The position numbers and the translations under genes are program-made. The notes beneath the pieces are model-generated. The model searched no databases. It saw only the letters and a program-made list of their open reading frames with translations, and had not been told where the DNA came from. Positions 14,536-23,240 of a stretch of DNA of 44,266 nt are shown here, in pieces. Each line of letters starts with the position of its first letter. Position 1 is the first letter of the stretch. This DNA comes from an uncultured Oscillospiraceae bacterium (GTDB lineage: Bacteria > Bacillota > Clostridia > Oscillospirales > Oscillospiraceae). The DNA lies in the NCBI GenBank assembly GCA_900754515.1, contig CAAEDD010000103.1, positions 1 to 44,266 on the forward strand, read 5' to 3'.

Positions 14536-15492
14536 TCAAAAGAAAACCGGGGTGAGGAGAAAAGCCAGAACCATGGCAATACTGGCGCTTATCAGGCGTC
14601 CTGCAAAATGCAGGGCGCCTTTTATATTGCTGTCTGCAATAACGGACATGGTCTGAAAATGTACAGATATTCCGCCCCAGCCCAGGACACCTGCGGCCAG
14701 GGCCATGTTTAAGGGGGTAATATTCAGCCCCTGCATGGCACCGACGCTGCTGCCCAGCTCCAGAACACCGGTGAAGGCAGCGTGACAGAAGCCAAGTCCA
14801 AGCCCAAAATGCTCCGAGGCCCAGCCGCAAAGCAAGGAGATATAACCTCTTGCATCCAGCAGCCCCACCAGAACCGTAAAGCACATTACAAAGCCGCATA
14901 CATTCATCAGTGAGGCTACGGACTGCTTTACAGCTGTGGGCAACGCTTGACTTATGTAAACCGATTCCAATTGCAGCGGCTGAATTTCCCGGCAGTATTC
15001 CTTCTGTCGAAAGAAGAGACCGGTGAGCAGTGCTGACAGGATGTGCACTCCATAGAGAAAGAAGCCCGCTGCACTGCTGTGAAAGGCTCCGGCACCAACT
15101 GCGCCTATGATAAAGGCAGGGCCGGAGTTATTGCAGAAGGCCAGTAGCCTCTCACCTTCACTGGCAGTGATGGCTCCGCTGCGTTCCATGTCGGCGATAT
15201 AGGCTGCTCCCAAAGGGTAGCCGCCGGTGAGGCCGATAAAAAGCGCGGAGGCTCCGGCTCCCGTAATGCCGTATATGCGGGAGGCAGCCGGGGCGAGGAG
15301 TTTACCAAGAAAGCCCGGCAGTCCCAGCTGGTTGAGCAGTACCGACAGCACAAAGAAGGGAAAGAGAGACGGCAGTATCAGCTCCAGACATAAGTCCAGG
15401 GCATAGCGGCAGCGCTCTATTACCTGGGCGGAAGCGCAGGCCAGAGCCGCAAATCCGCCTATACATATCACCAGGGCCAGACGATTTTTCAT
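14536..15492 (-). CDS. ylbJ: Sporulation integral membrane protein YlbJ
   Basis: 318 residues with about eight membrane segments and the nucleoside-recognition (Gate) fold shared with the SpoIIIAG/SpmA-type proteins: LPSLFPFFVLSVLLNQLGL, then FIGLTGGYPLGAAYIADM, the FCNNSGPAFIIGAVG core and a second Gate-like half (ELGSSVGAMQGL). In Bacillus, YlbJ is a mother-cell protein made under sigma E and required for a normal spore coat. The start is the ATG preceded by AAGGAGGTGG; the longer frame upstream runs into the divergent yqfC. It lies back to back with yqfC, with a sigma-E-like promoter in the gap. In Bacillus it sits beside coaD; here it has moved to the yqfC locus. Confidence 0.88.
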   Translation of the reverse strand: MKNRLALVICIGGFAALACASAQVIERCRYALDLCLELILPSLFPFFVLSVLLNQLGLPGFLGKLLAPAASRIYGITGAGASALFIGLTGGYPLGAAYIADMERSGAITASEGERLLAFCNNSGPAFIIGAVGAGAFHSSAAGFFLYGVHILSALLTGLFFRQKEYCREIQPLQLESVYISQALPTAVKQSVASLMNVCGFVMCFTVLVGLLDARGYISLLCGWASEHFGLGLGFCHAAFTGVLELGSSVGAMQGLNITPLNMALAAGVLGWGGISVHFQTMSVIADSNIKGALHFAGRLISASIAMVLAFLLTPVFF

Positions 15493-15512
15493 TGGGCCAC
15501 CTCCTTGTCCAT

Positions 15513-15541
15513 GTATCAAGTTATGATGCACGGCATAGATA
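15513..15541 (+). promoter_or_regulatory. Candidate sigma-E promoter for yqfC-yqfD
   Basis: GTATCAA (15513-15519), a 14-nt spacer and CATAGATA (15534-15541) partly match the sigma-E consensus GHATATT-N14-CATACAHT. Transcription would begin a few bases before the AGGTG ribosome site of yqfC. Confidence 0.4.
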
Positions 15542-15546
15542 TATAC
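15518..15546 (-). promoter_or_regulatory. Candidate sigma-E promoter for ylbJ
   Basis: On the minus strand: GTATATA (15540-15546), a 14-nt spacer and CATAACTT (15518-15525), a good match to GHATATT-N14-CATACAHT. It overlaps the opposing yqfC candidate. Confidence 0.5.
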
Positions 15547-15564
15547 GGAATCGAGGTGTTGCCG

Positions 15565-15837
15565 GTGAAAAGTATGAAGGAGCTGCCCCAGGAGCTGACA
15601 GAAAGGCTGGAATTGCCGGAGGATGCCCTGCTGGGGGCGGCAAAACTCACGGTTACCGGCGGCAGGCGGGCGCTGGTGGAAAACCACAAAGGCGTATTGG
15701 AGTATGGGGAAGAGCGTATTGTCATATCTGCTGGCCGGGGAAAGCTGAGCATCAGCGGCGGCGGATTGGGCATAGAGGCTATGAACCGGCGGGAACTGCT
15801 GATAAGCGGCAGGATACAGAGTGTGGAGTGGGAATGA
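15565..15837 (+). CDS. yqfC: Sporulation protein YqfC
   Basis: 90 residues in the chosen form, the usual YqfC length. The family core is present: LELPEDALLGAAKLTVTGG, then ALVENHKGVLEYGEERIVISAGRGKLSISGGGLGIEAMNRRELLISGRIQSVEW. The GTG at 15565 was chosen because CGAGGTG lies 6 nt upstream and the encoded start fits the family; upstream TTG and ATG codons in frame (15505, 15511, 15523 and 15526) lack a ribosome site and would lie within the promoter zone. Its role is in sporulation together with YqfD, under sigma E in Bacillus. yqfD starts 1 nt after its stop. Confidence 0.88.
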   Translation: MKSMKELPQELTERLELPEDALLGAAKLTVTGGRRALVENHKGVLEYGEERIVISAGRGKLSISGGGLGIEAMNRRELLISGRIQSVEWE

Positions 15838-15838
15838 T

Positions 15839-17005
15839 ATGGGCAGAATATATGAGAAGCTGAGAGGAAGGCTGCGCGTAGAGATATGCGGGGCTTATGG
15901 AGAGGGACTGCTCAATGCTGCTGCCCTGTCAGCCATAGAACTTTGGGATATAGAATGTGTGGACGACTTCACTTTGCGTATGAACGTCTACGAGCCGGAT
16001 TACCCACAGCTTCAGGCTCTGGCGGAAAAATGCATGTGTGAGATCAAAACCATCAGCGCCAAGGGCGGCAGCCGGGACAGGAAGCTGATAAAGCGGCGCT
16101 GGGGCCTTCTGGCCTTCCTGCTGGCTGCGGCTCTGCTGCTGTTTGCATCCTCTCTTTTCGTCTGGGAAATAGACGTGGTGGGCAACGAAAAGCTGAGCCG
16201 GGGGCAGGTACTTCGGGCCCTGTCCCGCTGCGGCGTGGACTGCGGCAGCTACAGATATTCCATATCCGCCGATCTGGTGCGAAGTCAGATGATGCAGGAA
16301 CTGCCGGAGCTGGGCTGGATGACGGTTAATATCAGCGGCTCAAGGGCTGTGGCAGTGATAGTGGAGCGCCAGGAGAAGCCGGAGATATACGCCCAGAGTG
16401 ACCCGGCGGATATTGTGGCCGCAAGGACAGGGATAATAAAGCGCATGTCTGTGGAAAATGGGAAGCCGGTGGTGAGCCCCGGAGCATCAGTACTGGAGGG
16501 AGAACTGCTGGTAAGCGGTGTCATGGACTCGCTGGCCAACGGCAGCAAATTTGTCCGGGCCAAGGCCAAGGTGATGGCCGACACCTGGCATGAAATAAGC
16601 GCAGTATGCCCGGCGGAAGAGGAAGTGAAGGAACCGGGCATTCTCAGCCGCAACCGATTTGCGATTATATTTGGAAAAAGACGGATAAATCTTTATTTTG
16701 ACAGTGGAAAAGCTATTGACGAATGTGATAAAATCATTCATGAATACAATTTGGGCATTGAGGGACTTTTTGCCATGCCTGTGACGATTATCCGAGAGGA
16801 GCTGATCTCCTATGACACCCAAACGCAGAAAGCTTACGACAGGCAGGAGATGGAGCGGCAGCTGGAAGAAATACTTTTGGATAAAGTGAATGGACAGGTG
16901 CTGAGCCAAAACTTTTCGGAGGGAGAGAGCAACGGAGTCTATGTGCTGACTTTGCGCAGCCACTGCCTTGAAGATATTGCCCTGGCCGTGGATATGCCGG
17001 GCTGA
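15839..17005 (+). CDS. yqfD: Sporulation protein YqfD
   Basis: 388 residues, typical of YqfD. A cytoplasmic N-terminal domain (about 1-85), one membrane segment (about 88-107) and an extracytoplasmic part that starts with a POTRA-like repeat (IDVVGNEKLSRGQVLRALSRCGV...) and ends in a long beta-rich region. The start is the ATG at 15839 with GGAG 10 nt before; a GTG further upstream overlaps yqfC. Together with YqfC it is an old, conserved sporulation pair of unknown detailed mechanism in the mother cell. phoH follows 18 nt later, and the continuation of the cluster matches the Bacillus order. Confidence 0.9.
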   Translation: MGRIYEKLRGRLRVEICGAYGEGLLNAAALSAIELWDIECVDDFTLRMNVYEPDYPQLQALAEKCMCEIKTISAKGGSRDRKLIKRRWGLLAFLLAAALLLFASSLFVWEIDVVGNEKLSRGQVLRALSRCGVDCGSYRYSISADLVRSQMMQELPELGWMTVNISGSRAVAVIVERQEKPEIYAQSDPADIVAARTGIIKRMSVENGKPVVSPGASVLEGELLVSGVMDSLANGSKFVRAKAKVMADTWHEISAVCPAEEEVKEPGILSRNRFAIIFGKRRINLYFDSGKAIDECDKIIHEYNLGIEGLFAMPVTIIREELISYDTQTQKAYDRQEMERQLEEILLDKVNGQVLSQNFSEGESNGVYVLTLRSHCLEDIALAVDMPG

Positions 17006-17023
17006 GGGAAGAAAGGAACACAC

Positions 17024-18031
17024 ATGATAGAAAAAACCATTGAAGTGGAGAGAATGGAACACGTCATAAGCGTGTTCGGCTCCTTTGACCAGAACCTGCG
17101 CATCATAGAGACCGAGCTGGGGGTCAAGGTGCTGGACCGGGACGACATGATACACATATGCGGCGAGGCTGAGGACGTGATGCTGGCGGAGAAGGCTATC
17201 AACGGACTGCTCACCCTTGCTGCCAAGGGAGAGAATATAGATGCCCAGAATGTGCGCTATATTCTCAAACTTGTGAAGGAGGGCAAGGAGACAAAAATAA
17301 ACGAGCTTGCCGGGGATGTCATCTGCATCACCGCCAAAGGCAAGCCAATAAAGCCCAAGACTCTGGGCCAGAAAAACTACTGCGACGCCATAGCACAAAA
17401 TACGGTTACCCTTGGTATCGGCCCGGCCGGTACAGGCAAGACCTATCTTGCGGTGGCGGCGGCGGTGGCAGCCTTCCGGGCCGAGGAGGTAAACCGCATC
17501 ATCCTTACCCGCCCGGCGGTGGAGGCGGGGGAGCGGTTGGGCTTCCTACCCGGCGACCTTCAGAGCAAGGTGGACCCATATCTGCGCCCACTGTACGATG
17601 CGCTGTTTGATATGCTGGGGGCGGAGACTTACCAGAAGTACCTGGAGCGGGGAAACATTGAGGTGGCGCCCCTGGCCTATATGCGCGGCCGAACCCTGGA
17701 TGACAGCTTCATTATTTTGGATGAGGCCCAGAACACCTCCCGTGAGCAGATGAAAATGTTCCTCACCCGCATCGGCTTCGGCTCAAAGGTGGTTATCACC
17801 GGTGATATTACCCAGATCGACCTGCCTGAAGACAAGACCAGCGGCCTCAAGGTGGCCATGAAGGTTCTGGAGGGCATAGATGATATTGCCATATGCACCC
17901 TCACCAGCTCCGACGTGGTGCGGCACCGCCTGGTGCAGAAGATAATCGAGGCCTATGAGGTCTATGATAAAAAGAATCCCCAGCAGGCTCCGGTAAAGAA
18001 GGCGCCGCCCAAAAGATACAGAAAGGGATAA
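17024..18031 (+). CDS. phoH: PhoH family ATPase
   Basis: 335 residues. The N-terminal KH-like region (MIEKTIEVERMEHVISVFGSFD, about 1-60) is followed by a P-loop ATPase with Walker A GPAGTGKT (133-140), the ILTRPAVEAGERLGFLPGDLQSKVDPY segment and the Walker B-like FIILDEAQN. This is the PhoH-like enzyme found beside ybeY in Firmicutes, thought to be an RNA helicase/ATPase acting with YbeY in RNA processing. AAAGGAAC is the ribosome site. It is co-transcribed with yqfD before it and ybeY 5 nt after it. No yqfF HD-domain gene lies between phoH and ybeY, as it does in Bacillus. Confidence 0.95.
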   Translation: MIEKTIEVERMEHVISVFGSFDQNLRIIETELGVKVLDRDDMIHICGEAEDVMLAEKAINGLLTLAAKGENIDAQNVRYILKLVKEGKETKINELAGDVICITAKGKPIKPKTLGQKNYCDAIAQNTVTLGIGPAGTGKTYLAVAAAVAAFRAEEVNRIILTRPAVEAGERLGFLPGDLQSKVDPYLRPLYDALFDMLGAETYQKYLERGNIEVAPLAYMRGRTLDDSFIILDEAQNTSREQMKMFLTRIGFGSKVVITGDITQIDLPEDKTSGLKVAMKVLEGIDDIAICTLTSSDVVRHRLVQKIIEAYEVYDKKNPQQAPVKKAPPKRYRKG

Positions 18032-18036
18032 AGTCT

Positions 18037-18519
18037 ATGGAACATGAGATATACGTCAGCCGTGAAGTGAAAAACCTGGGCCACAGGGAGGCAGCCTCAC
18101 TTATCAAAAAGGCCGCCGCCATGGCCCTGGCCGCCGAAGGAGTGGACGTGCCCTGCATTATAAGCGTTATGTTAACTGACGAGGACGGCATACATTATGT
18201 TAACCGAGAGTTCCGGAATGTGGACTCGCCCACGGATGTGCTCAGCTTTCCTCAGAACGAGCTGGAACCGGGACACTTTGACGCCGCCTCCTGCGAGCGG
18301 GACATGGACACCGGGGCCGTGCTGCTGGGGGATATGATGATATCCCTGCCCCGCTGCGAAAAACAGGGGGAGGAATACGGCCACGGCTTCAAACGGGAGC
18401 TGATGTATCTCACGGTGCATTCGGTTTTGCATCTGCTTGGCTACGACCACGTGGATGAGGGCGAGATGAAGGCACAGATGCGCACGAGAGAAAAAGCCAT
18501 TATGGGCGACGACAACTGA
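18037..18519 (+). CDS. ybeY: Endoribonuclease / rRNA maturation factor YbeY
   Basis: 160 residues, normal length. The defining metal-binding motif H-x3-H-x5-H is complete: HSVLHLLGYDH gives H128, H132 and H138. The upstream PTDVLSFP box (about 65-72) is also diagnostic. YbeY takes part in 16S rRNA 3'-end maturation and ribosome quality control, working with the adjacent PhoH and Era. The start is 5 nt after the phoH stop without a strong ribosome site, suggesting coupling with phoH translation. Bacillus dgkA and cdd, normally found between ybeY and era, are absent here. Confidence 0.96.
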   Translation: MEHEIYVSREVKNLGHREAASLIKKAAAMALAAEGVDVPCIISVMLTDEDGIHYVNREFRNVDSPTDVLSFPQNELEPGHFDAASCERDMDTGAVLLGDMMISLPRCEKQGEEYGHGFKRELMYLTVHSVLHLLGYDHVDEGEMKAQMRTREKAIMGDDN

Positions 18520-18537
18520 CAACAGGAGATTGAACAT

Positions 18538-19425
18538 ATGACAAAATCGGCAATGATAACCATCTGCGGCAGGCCCAACGTGGGCAAGTCCACTCTCACC
18601 AATGCACTGGTGGGGGAAAAGATAGCCATAGTTTCCAACAAGCCCCAGACTACCCGGAACCGGATAACAGCCATTGTGAACCGGGGGGATACCCAGTTCG
18701 TGCTCATGGATACTCCGGGCTTTCACAAACCAAAGAACCGCCTGGGGGACTATATGGTAAATGTGGTAAAAGAGAGCGTGGCGGATGTGGACTGTGTGCT
18801 GCTTCTGGTGGAGCCGGTGGCCAGCCCCGGCCCTCAGGAACTGGCGCTGATTGAGCGTCTGGGGCAGGTGGGAGCCCCCGCCCTGCTGGTTATAAACAAG
18901 ATAGACACCGTGGACAAGGCAAGACTTCTGGAGGTCATGGCGGTGTACAGCGGCCTGTATAAGTTTGACGCCATCCTGCCCATCTCCGCCCGCACCGGCG
19001 AGGGTGTGGAGGAGCTGATGGAGGAGCTGGAGAAGTACGCCCAGGAGGGTCCCCACTTTTTCCCGGATGACATGATAACCGACCAGCCTGAGCGGCAGAT
19101 CTGTGCGGAGCTGGTTCGGGAGAAGCTGCTGCGCTGCCTGGATAAGGAGATACCCCACGGCACTGCCGTGGAGGTGACCAAATTTTCCGAGCGGGATAAC
19201 GGCATTATAGACATTGAGGTTACCATTTATTGTGAAAAGGAGAGCCACAAGGGAATCATTATCGGCAAGAAAGGGGCCATGCTGAGAAAGATTGGAGAGC
19301 TGGCACGGACTGATATAGAGGCTTTCATGGGCGCTAAGGTCTATCTTCAGACCTGGGTGAAAGTTAAGGAGAACTGGCGGGATTCTATGGCTCAGCTGAG
19401 GAACTTCGGCTTTACCGACCAGTGA
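18538..19425 (+). CDS. era: GTPase Era
   Basis: 295 residues. The GTP-binding domain carries G1 GRPNVGKST (11-19), the effector-like NKPQTTRNRI, G3 DTPGF and G4 NKID. The C-terminal KH domain holds GKKGAMLRKIG and the ending VKVKENWRDS. Era binds the 3' end of 16S rRNA and is essential for small-subunit assembly. CAGGAG precedes the ATG. The gene continues the ribosome-maturation string phoH-ybeY-era and is followed by the tiny yqzL gene and recO, the conserved Firmicutes order. Confidence 0.97.
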   Translation: MTKSAMITICGRPNVGKSTLTNALVGEKIAIVSNKPQTTRNRITAIVNRGDTQFVLMDTPGFHKPKNRLGDYMVNVVKESVADVDCVLLLVEPVASPGPQELALIERLGQVGAPALLVINKIDTVDKARLLEVMAVYSGLYKFDAILPISARTGEGVEELMEELEKYAQEGPHFFPDDMITDQPERQICAELVREKLLRCLDKEIPHGTAVEVTKFSERDNGIIDIEVTIYCEKESHKGIIIGKKGAMLRKIGELARTDIEAFMGAKVYLQTWVKVKENWRDSMAQLRNFGFTDQ

Positions 19426-19505
19426 GGAAAAAGCCGTTTATTCATAAAAATATTACCAGCTTTAAAGAAACCGCCTTTGCAGATAATAAAGACAGAGGTG
19501 GTTAT

Positions 19506-19655
19506 ATGAAGAACGACCCAATCTGGCGGGCTTTCAGTCAGACCGGCGACCCTGTATATTACCTGCTGTACAAGGCTGCCGCCCAATCGGAAAAGAAGAA
19601 AGCTGCCCAAAACATAGACAGGACAGGGGACACAAGACCCCAGGTCCGGGGCTGA
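19506..19655 (+). CDS. yqzL: YqzL-like small protein
   Basis: 49 residues. The N-terminus, DPIWRAFSQTGDPVYYLLYKAA, matches the YqzL pattern (W-x-x-FxxTGxxxxYLLYK) seen between era and recO in Bacillus and many Clostridia. The remainder is a basic, low-complexity tail. AGAGGTGG lies 4 nt before the ATG; a longer frame begins at 19422 but that part is not conserved and lacks a ribosome site. Function is unknown in all organisms; conserved position is the main clue. recO starts 13 nt later. Confidence 0.78.
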   Translation: MKNDPIWRAFSQTGDPVYYLLYKAAAQSEKKKAAQNIDRTGDTRPQVRG

Positions 19656-19668
19656 GAAGGGTACATAT

Positions 19669-20415
19669 ATGTTTACGACAACAAACGCCCTAGTGCTGCG
19701 GGAAGTGCGCTACAAAGAGGCCGACCGTATACTCACACTGCTGACTTCTTCAGAGGGAAAGATAAGCGTCAAGGCCAGAGGAGCTCTGCGAAAGGGCAGC
19801 CGCATGGCCGCCGCTACCCAGCAGCTCACCTATTCAGAGCTGACCCTTTTTGGAAACCGTGGAAAGTGGACGGTGAACGAGGCGGTGATAAAGGAACCGT
19901 TCACCGGATTGAGGGGGGATATTGAGAACTTTGCATTAGGCTGCTACTTTGCCGAGTGCCTGGAGTCACTCAGTGTGGAGGATCAGCCCGATGCGGCTCT
20001 TCTGCAGCTGGGACTCAATTCACTATATGCCCTGAGCAACAGGCTCTACAGCCCCGAGCATATAAAAGCCGCCTTTGAACTGCGCCTCATGTGCCTTGCG
20101 GGCTACGAGCCGGAGCTTAAGAGCTGCCAGGTCTGCGGGGAGACGGAAATGGAGCAGCCGGTGCTGAAGCTCTCCGGCGGCTACGTGTGCTGCCGCCGAT
20201 GCGACGACGGAAAAGGGGAATATGCCAGGCTCTGCCCGGACTCCCTGAAAGCCCTGCGATATATTGCCTCGGCCCCTGCAAAGCAGCTGTTTTCCTTCCG
20301 CCTGTCGGACGAGGCTCTGATGCGTCTTGGCTCCGCCACGGAGAGATATCTGCTGGTGCACACTGAGCGCCAGTTTCAGACATTGAATTACTGGAAAAAC
20401 ATACGGATAAAATAA
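19669..20415 (+). CDS. recO: DNA repair protein RecO
   Basis: 248 residues. The N-terminal OB fold (NALVLREVRYKEADRILTLLTSSEGKISVKARGA) is followed by a helical body and a four-cysteine zinc finger: SCQVCGE (C153, C156) and YVCCRRC (C174/C175, C178). RecO anneals single-strand DNA and loads RecA with RecR in gap repair. Its position after era and yqzL is conserved. The ribosome site is weak (GAGAAGGG). mutS2 starts 12 nt later, and the two likely share a transcript. Confidence 0.95.
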   Translation: MFTTTNALVLREVRYKEADRILTLLTSSEGKISVKARGALRKGSRMAAATQQLTYSELTLFGNRGKWTVNEAVIKEPFTGLRGDIENFALGCYFAECLESLSVEDQPDAALLQLGLNSLYALSNRLYSPEHIKAAFELRLMCLAGYEPELKSCQVCGETEMEQPVLKLSGGYVCCRRCDDGKGEYARLCPDSLKALRYIASAPAKQLFSFRLSDEALMRLGSATERYLLVHTERQFQTLNYWKNIRIK

Positions 20416-20427
20416 AGGTATCATGCC

Positions 20428-22803
20428 ATGAGTTTTTTTGAAAAATCCCTTATAACCCTGGAACTGCCCGCCGTGCTTGATATGCTCGCGGCGGAGGCTG
20501 TGGGGGACACGGCCAAGGAGCAGGCAAGACAGCTTTCCCCGTCTACCGACGTTGCCACAGTGCGCAGCCGTCAGGAGGAGACCAGCGCCGCAAAGACTAT
20601 GATGGTGGTCCGGGGCAGCCCCGGCTTTTCAGGAGTGAAGGATGTGCGCCCATCCCTGGCCAGGGCCGATTTGGGCGGCGCACTGAATACCCGGGAACTG
20701 CTGGATATTGCCAGAGTGCTCCAGTGCGCCCGGCTGGTCCGGGGCTATATAGCCGACGACAGCGTGGGTAAGACTCCCATAGACCACCTGTTCTATGCCC
20801 TCCATGCCAATAAGTTTCTGGAGGAGAAGATAAGTACCTCCATAAGCGGGGAGGATGAGATAGCCGACGGAGCAAGCCCGGAGCTTGCCAATATCCGCCG
20901 CCAGATGCGTGCTGCCGCCGCCAGAGCGAGAGACAGTCTGCAAAAACTCATATCTTCCCCCAGCTATGCCAAGGTGCTGCAGGAGCCAATAATCACCATG
21001 CGCCAGGACAGGTATGTGGTGCCGGTAAAGGCTGAGCATAAAGGAGCCGTGCCGGGCCTGGTCCACGATATATCCGCTTCCGGGGCTACGCTGTTCATAG
21101 AACCTATGGCGGCGGTGAAGGCAAATAACGAGCTGCGGGAGCTCTCTGCCAAGGAAAAGCTGGAGATAGAGCGCATTCTGGCGGAGCTCTCCGCTGACTG
21201 TGCCGAGCACAGGGACGACATCTCCTCTGACTTTGAGGTGCTGGTACGCCTGGATTTGATATTTGCAAAGGCGAAGCTGTCCTATAAACTCAACTGCCAG
21301 AGCGCTTCTATGGATGGCAAGGGCATAGTTTTGCGCCGGGCCAGACATCCATTGCTGGATCAGGCAAAGGCTGTGCCCATCAGCCTGGAGCTGGGGGAGA
21401 GCTTTGACACTCTGGTGATAACCGGGCCCAATACCGGCGGTAAAACCGTGTCCATCAAAACCATAGGGCTGCTTGCGGCCATGAACCAGTGCGGATTGCA
21501 TATACCCGCAGATGACGGCAGCAACCTTCCGGTGTTCAGCCACATCCTGGCGGATATAGGTGATGAGCAGAGCATAGAACAGAACCTTTCCACCTTCTCC
21601 GCCCACATGAGCAACATAGTTAACATAATATCTGAATGCGACGACAGCTCACTGATCCTTTTTGACGAATTGGGGGCGGGTACCGACCCCACCGAAGGGG
21701 CGGCCCTGGCAGTGGCCATTATAGAGTACTGCCGTAAAAAAGGTGCCATGATAGCCGCCACCACTCACTATGCTGAGCTGAAGGTTTACGCCACCAACGA
21801 GGCGGGGGTGCAGAATGCCTCCTGCGAATTTGACGTGGAGACCCTGCGGCCTACCTACCATCTGCTGGTGGGTATCCCCGGTAAGTCCAATGCCTTTGCC
21901 ATCTCCCGGCGTTTGGGACTGGGGGAGGACATAATCGAAGACGCCAAGAACCGCGTCAGCAGTGACAGCGCCAGCTTTGAGGCAACCATAGAGAAACTGG
22001 AGCAGACCAGACTCCTGCTGGAAAAGGACAGAAACGAGGCTGCGGTAAAACTCCGGGAGGCCCAGGAGAGCGCAAAGAAGGCTGCCTTTCTTAAGGCTGA
22101 GCTGGAGGTGCGTCTGGATAAGGCGGATATAAAATCCCGCAGGGAGGCAGAGCGCATCATTCAGGAGGCCAGGACTACTGCCGAGGAGGTGTTCCGGGAG
22201 CTGGATGATATGCGGAAAAAGGCCAACGAGCAGGAGGATGTGCAGCAGATAAACGAGGCACGTTCCCAGTTGCGCCGGAAGCTGAACCTGTCTGAGGAGG
22301 CTCTTAAAAAAGATGACGTGGAAAAACTGCCCGAGCAGAAGTCATCCAGACCCATCCGGGTGGGGGACACTGTGCAGATAAAGTCAATGGGAGTAAAAGC
22401 CACGGTCCTTTCCATATCTTCCGACAGGGTTCTCAGCCTGAGAGCTGGTATAATGAACGTAAGCGCAAAAGAAGACGAGGTACTGCTGTTGGAAGGCCAG
22501 AGTGCCGTCAAAGCAAAGAGTGCCCCCAAGGCCTCGCCATCACAGCTGCGTACAGCCAGCGTCCCCTCGGAGATAGACATCCGGGGAATGGAGAGTCTGG
22601 AGGGAGTGCTGGCAGCGGAGAGATATATCGACAGCGCGGTGATGGGCAAACTGAAAACCGTAACAATTATCCACGGTAAGGGTACCGGCGCTTTGCGGGC
22701 GGCGGTGCAGCAGATGCTGAAGAAAAATAAAAGCGTAAAATCCTTTCGCCTGGGAAGATTTGGCGAGGGAGAGGCCGGCGTAACTGTTGTCGAACTTAAA
22801 TAA
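20428..22803 (+). CDS. mutS2: Endonuclease MutS2
   Basis: 791 residues, full length. The MutS-like core (about 1-330), the ABC-type ATPase with Walker A GPNTGGKT (333-340) and the signature FSAHMSNIVNII followed by Walker B LILFDELGAGTDP, a long coiled coil (about 510-625), a KOW-like linker, and the C-terminal Smr nuclease domain (about 712-791, with DIRGM and HGKGTGALR). MutS2 suppresses homologous recombination in some bacteria; in Bacillus it also senses and rescues collided ribosomes. Context with recO suits a recombination role. It is the last gene of the yqfC-to-mutS2 block; the next gene has its own promoter. Confidence 0.96.
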   Translation: MSFFEKSLITLELPAVLDMLAAEAVGDTAKEQARQLSPSTDVATVRSRQEETSAAKTMMVVRGSPGFSGVKDVRPSLARADLGGALNTRELLDIARVLQCARLVRGYIADDSVGKTPIDHLFYALHANKFLEEKISTSISGEDEIADGASPELANIRRQMRAAAARARDSLQKLISSPSYAKVLQEPIITMRQDRYVVPVKAEHKGAVPGLVHDISASGATLFIEPMAAVKANNELRELSAKEKLEIERILAELSADCAEHRDDISSDFEVLVRLDLIFAKAKLSYKLNCQSASMDGKGIVLRRARHPLLDQAKAVPISLELGESFDTLVITGPNTGGKTVSIKTIGLLAAMNQCGLHIPADDGSNLPVFSHILADIGDEQSIEQNLSTFSAHMSNIVNIISECDDSSLILFDELGAGTDPTEGAALAVAIIEYCRKKGAMIAATTHYAELKVYATNEAGVQNASCEFDVETLRPTYHLLVGIPGKSNAFAISRRLGLGEDIIEDAKNRVSSDSASFEATIEKLEQTRLLLEKDRNEAAVKLREAQESAKKAAFLKAELEVRLDKADIKSRREAERIIQEARTTAEEVFRELDDMRKKANEQEDVQQINEARSQLRRKLNLSEEALKKDDVEKLPEQKSSRPIRVGDTVQIKSMGVKATVLSISSDRVLSLRAGIMNVSAKEDEVLLLEGQSAVKAKSAPKASPSQLRTASVPSEIDIRGMESLEGVLAAERYIDSAVMGKLKTVTIIHGKGTGALRAAVQQMLKKNKSVKSFRLGRFGEGEAGVTVVELK

Positions 22804-22859
22804 AATTTGCCGCGGCGGCGAAAAATAAATGGTGAAAATACTGAAAGCGCTGAAAGCTG

Positions 22860-22888
22860 TTGACGATTTGGTCAAAATTTGATAAATT
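22860..22888 (+). promoter_or_regulatory. Sigma-A promoter of the HPr gene
   Basis: -35 TTGACG (22860-22865), 17-nt spacer, -10 TAAATT (22883-22888), 38 nt upstream of the start codon. Confidence 0.72.
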
Positions 22889-22926
22889 AAACTGGCAATA
22901 TCGTTATGAAATAAGGAGTGGCAAGT

Positions 22927-23190
22927 ATGATAACCAAAGAAGTAGTCATCAAGAATCAGGTAGGTCTTCATGCCCGGCCAGCGACTTTCTTCATTCAGAA
23001 AGCCAACGAGTTTAAGAGCAGCATCTGGGTGGAGAAGGAAGAGAGACGTGTGAACGCGAAGAGCCTCCTTGGCGTGCTTTCACTGGGAATCGTCAAGGGT
23101 ACTACCATCAACATCATTGCCGACGGCGCTGATGAGGATGCGGCTATCGAGACATTGTCTGAACTCATTGATTCAGATTTTAACGAGTGA
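22927..23190 (+). CDS. ptsH: HPr family phosphocarrier protein
   Basis: 87 residues from the chosen ATG, exactly HPr length. His15 lies in GLHARPA and Ser46 in KSLLGVLSLG, at the canonical numbers, so both the PEP-dependent phosphorelay site and the HPr-kinase regulatory site are intact; it is not a Crh-like variant, which lacks the His. AAGGAG sits 8 nt before the ATG; the GTG three codons earlier overlaps that ribosome site and is less likely. The gene is alone between its own promoter and terminator. No ptsI or other PTS gene is in the window. Confidence 0.93.
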   Translation: MITKEVVIKNQVGLHARPATFFIQKANEFKSSIWVEKEERRVNAKSLLGVLSLGIVKGTTINIIADGADEDAAIETLSELIDSDFNE

Positions 23191-23205
23191 TCTGGCCAAC
23201 AGATA

Positions 23206-23240
23206 AAAAACAGGCGCGTGGGAATCACGCGCCTGTTTTT
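23206..23240 (+). terminator. Terminator of the HPr gene
   Basis: Arms 23206-23220 and 23226-23240 pair perfectly, with the GC core CAGGCGCGTG / CACGCGCCTG, a 5-nt loop and a U5 tail, 15 nt after the stop codon. Confidence 0.9.
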
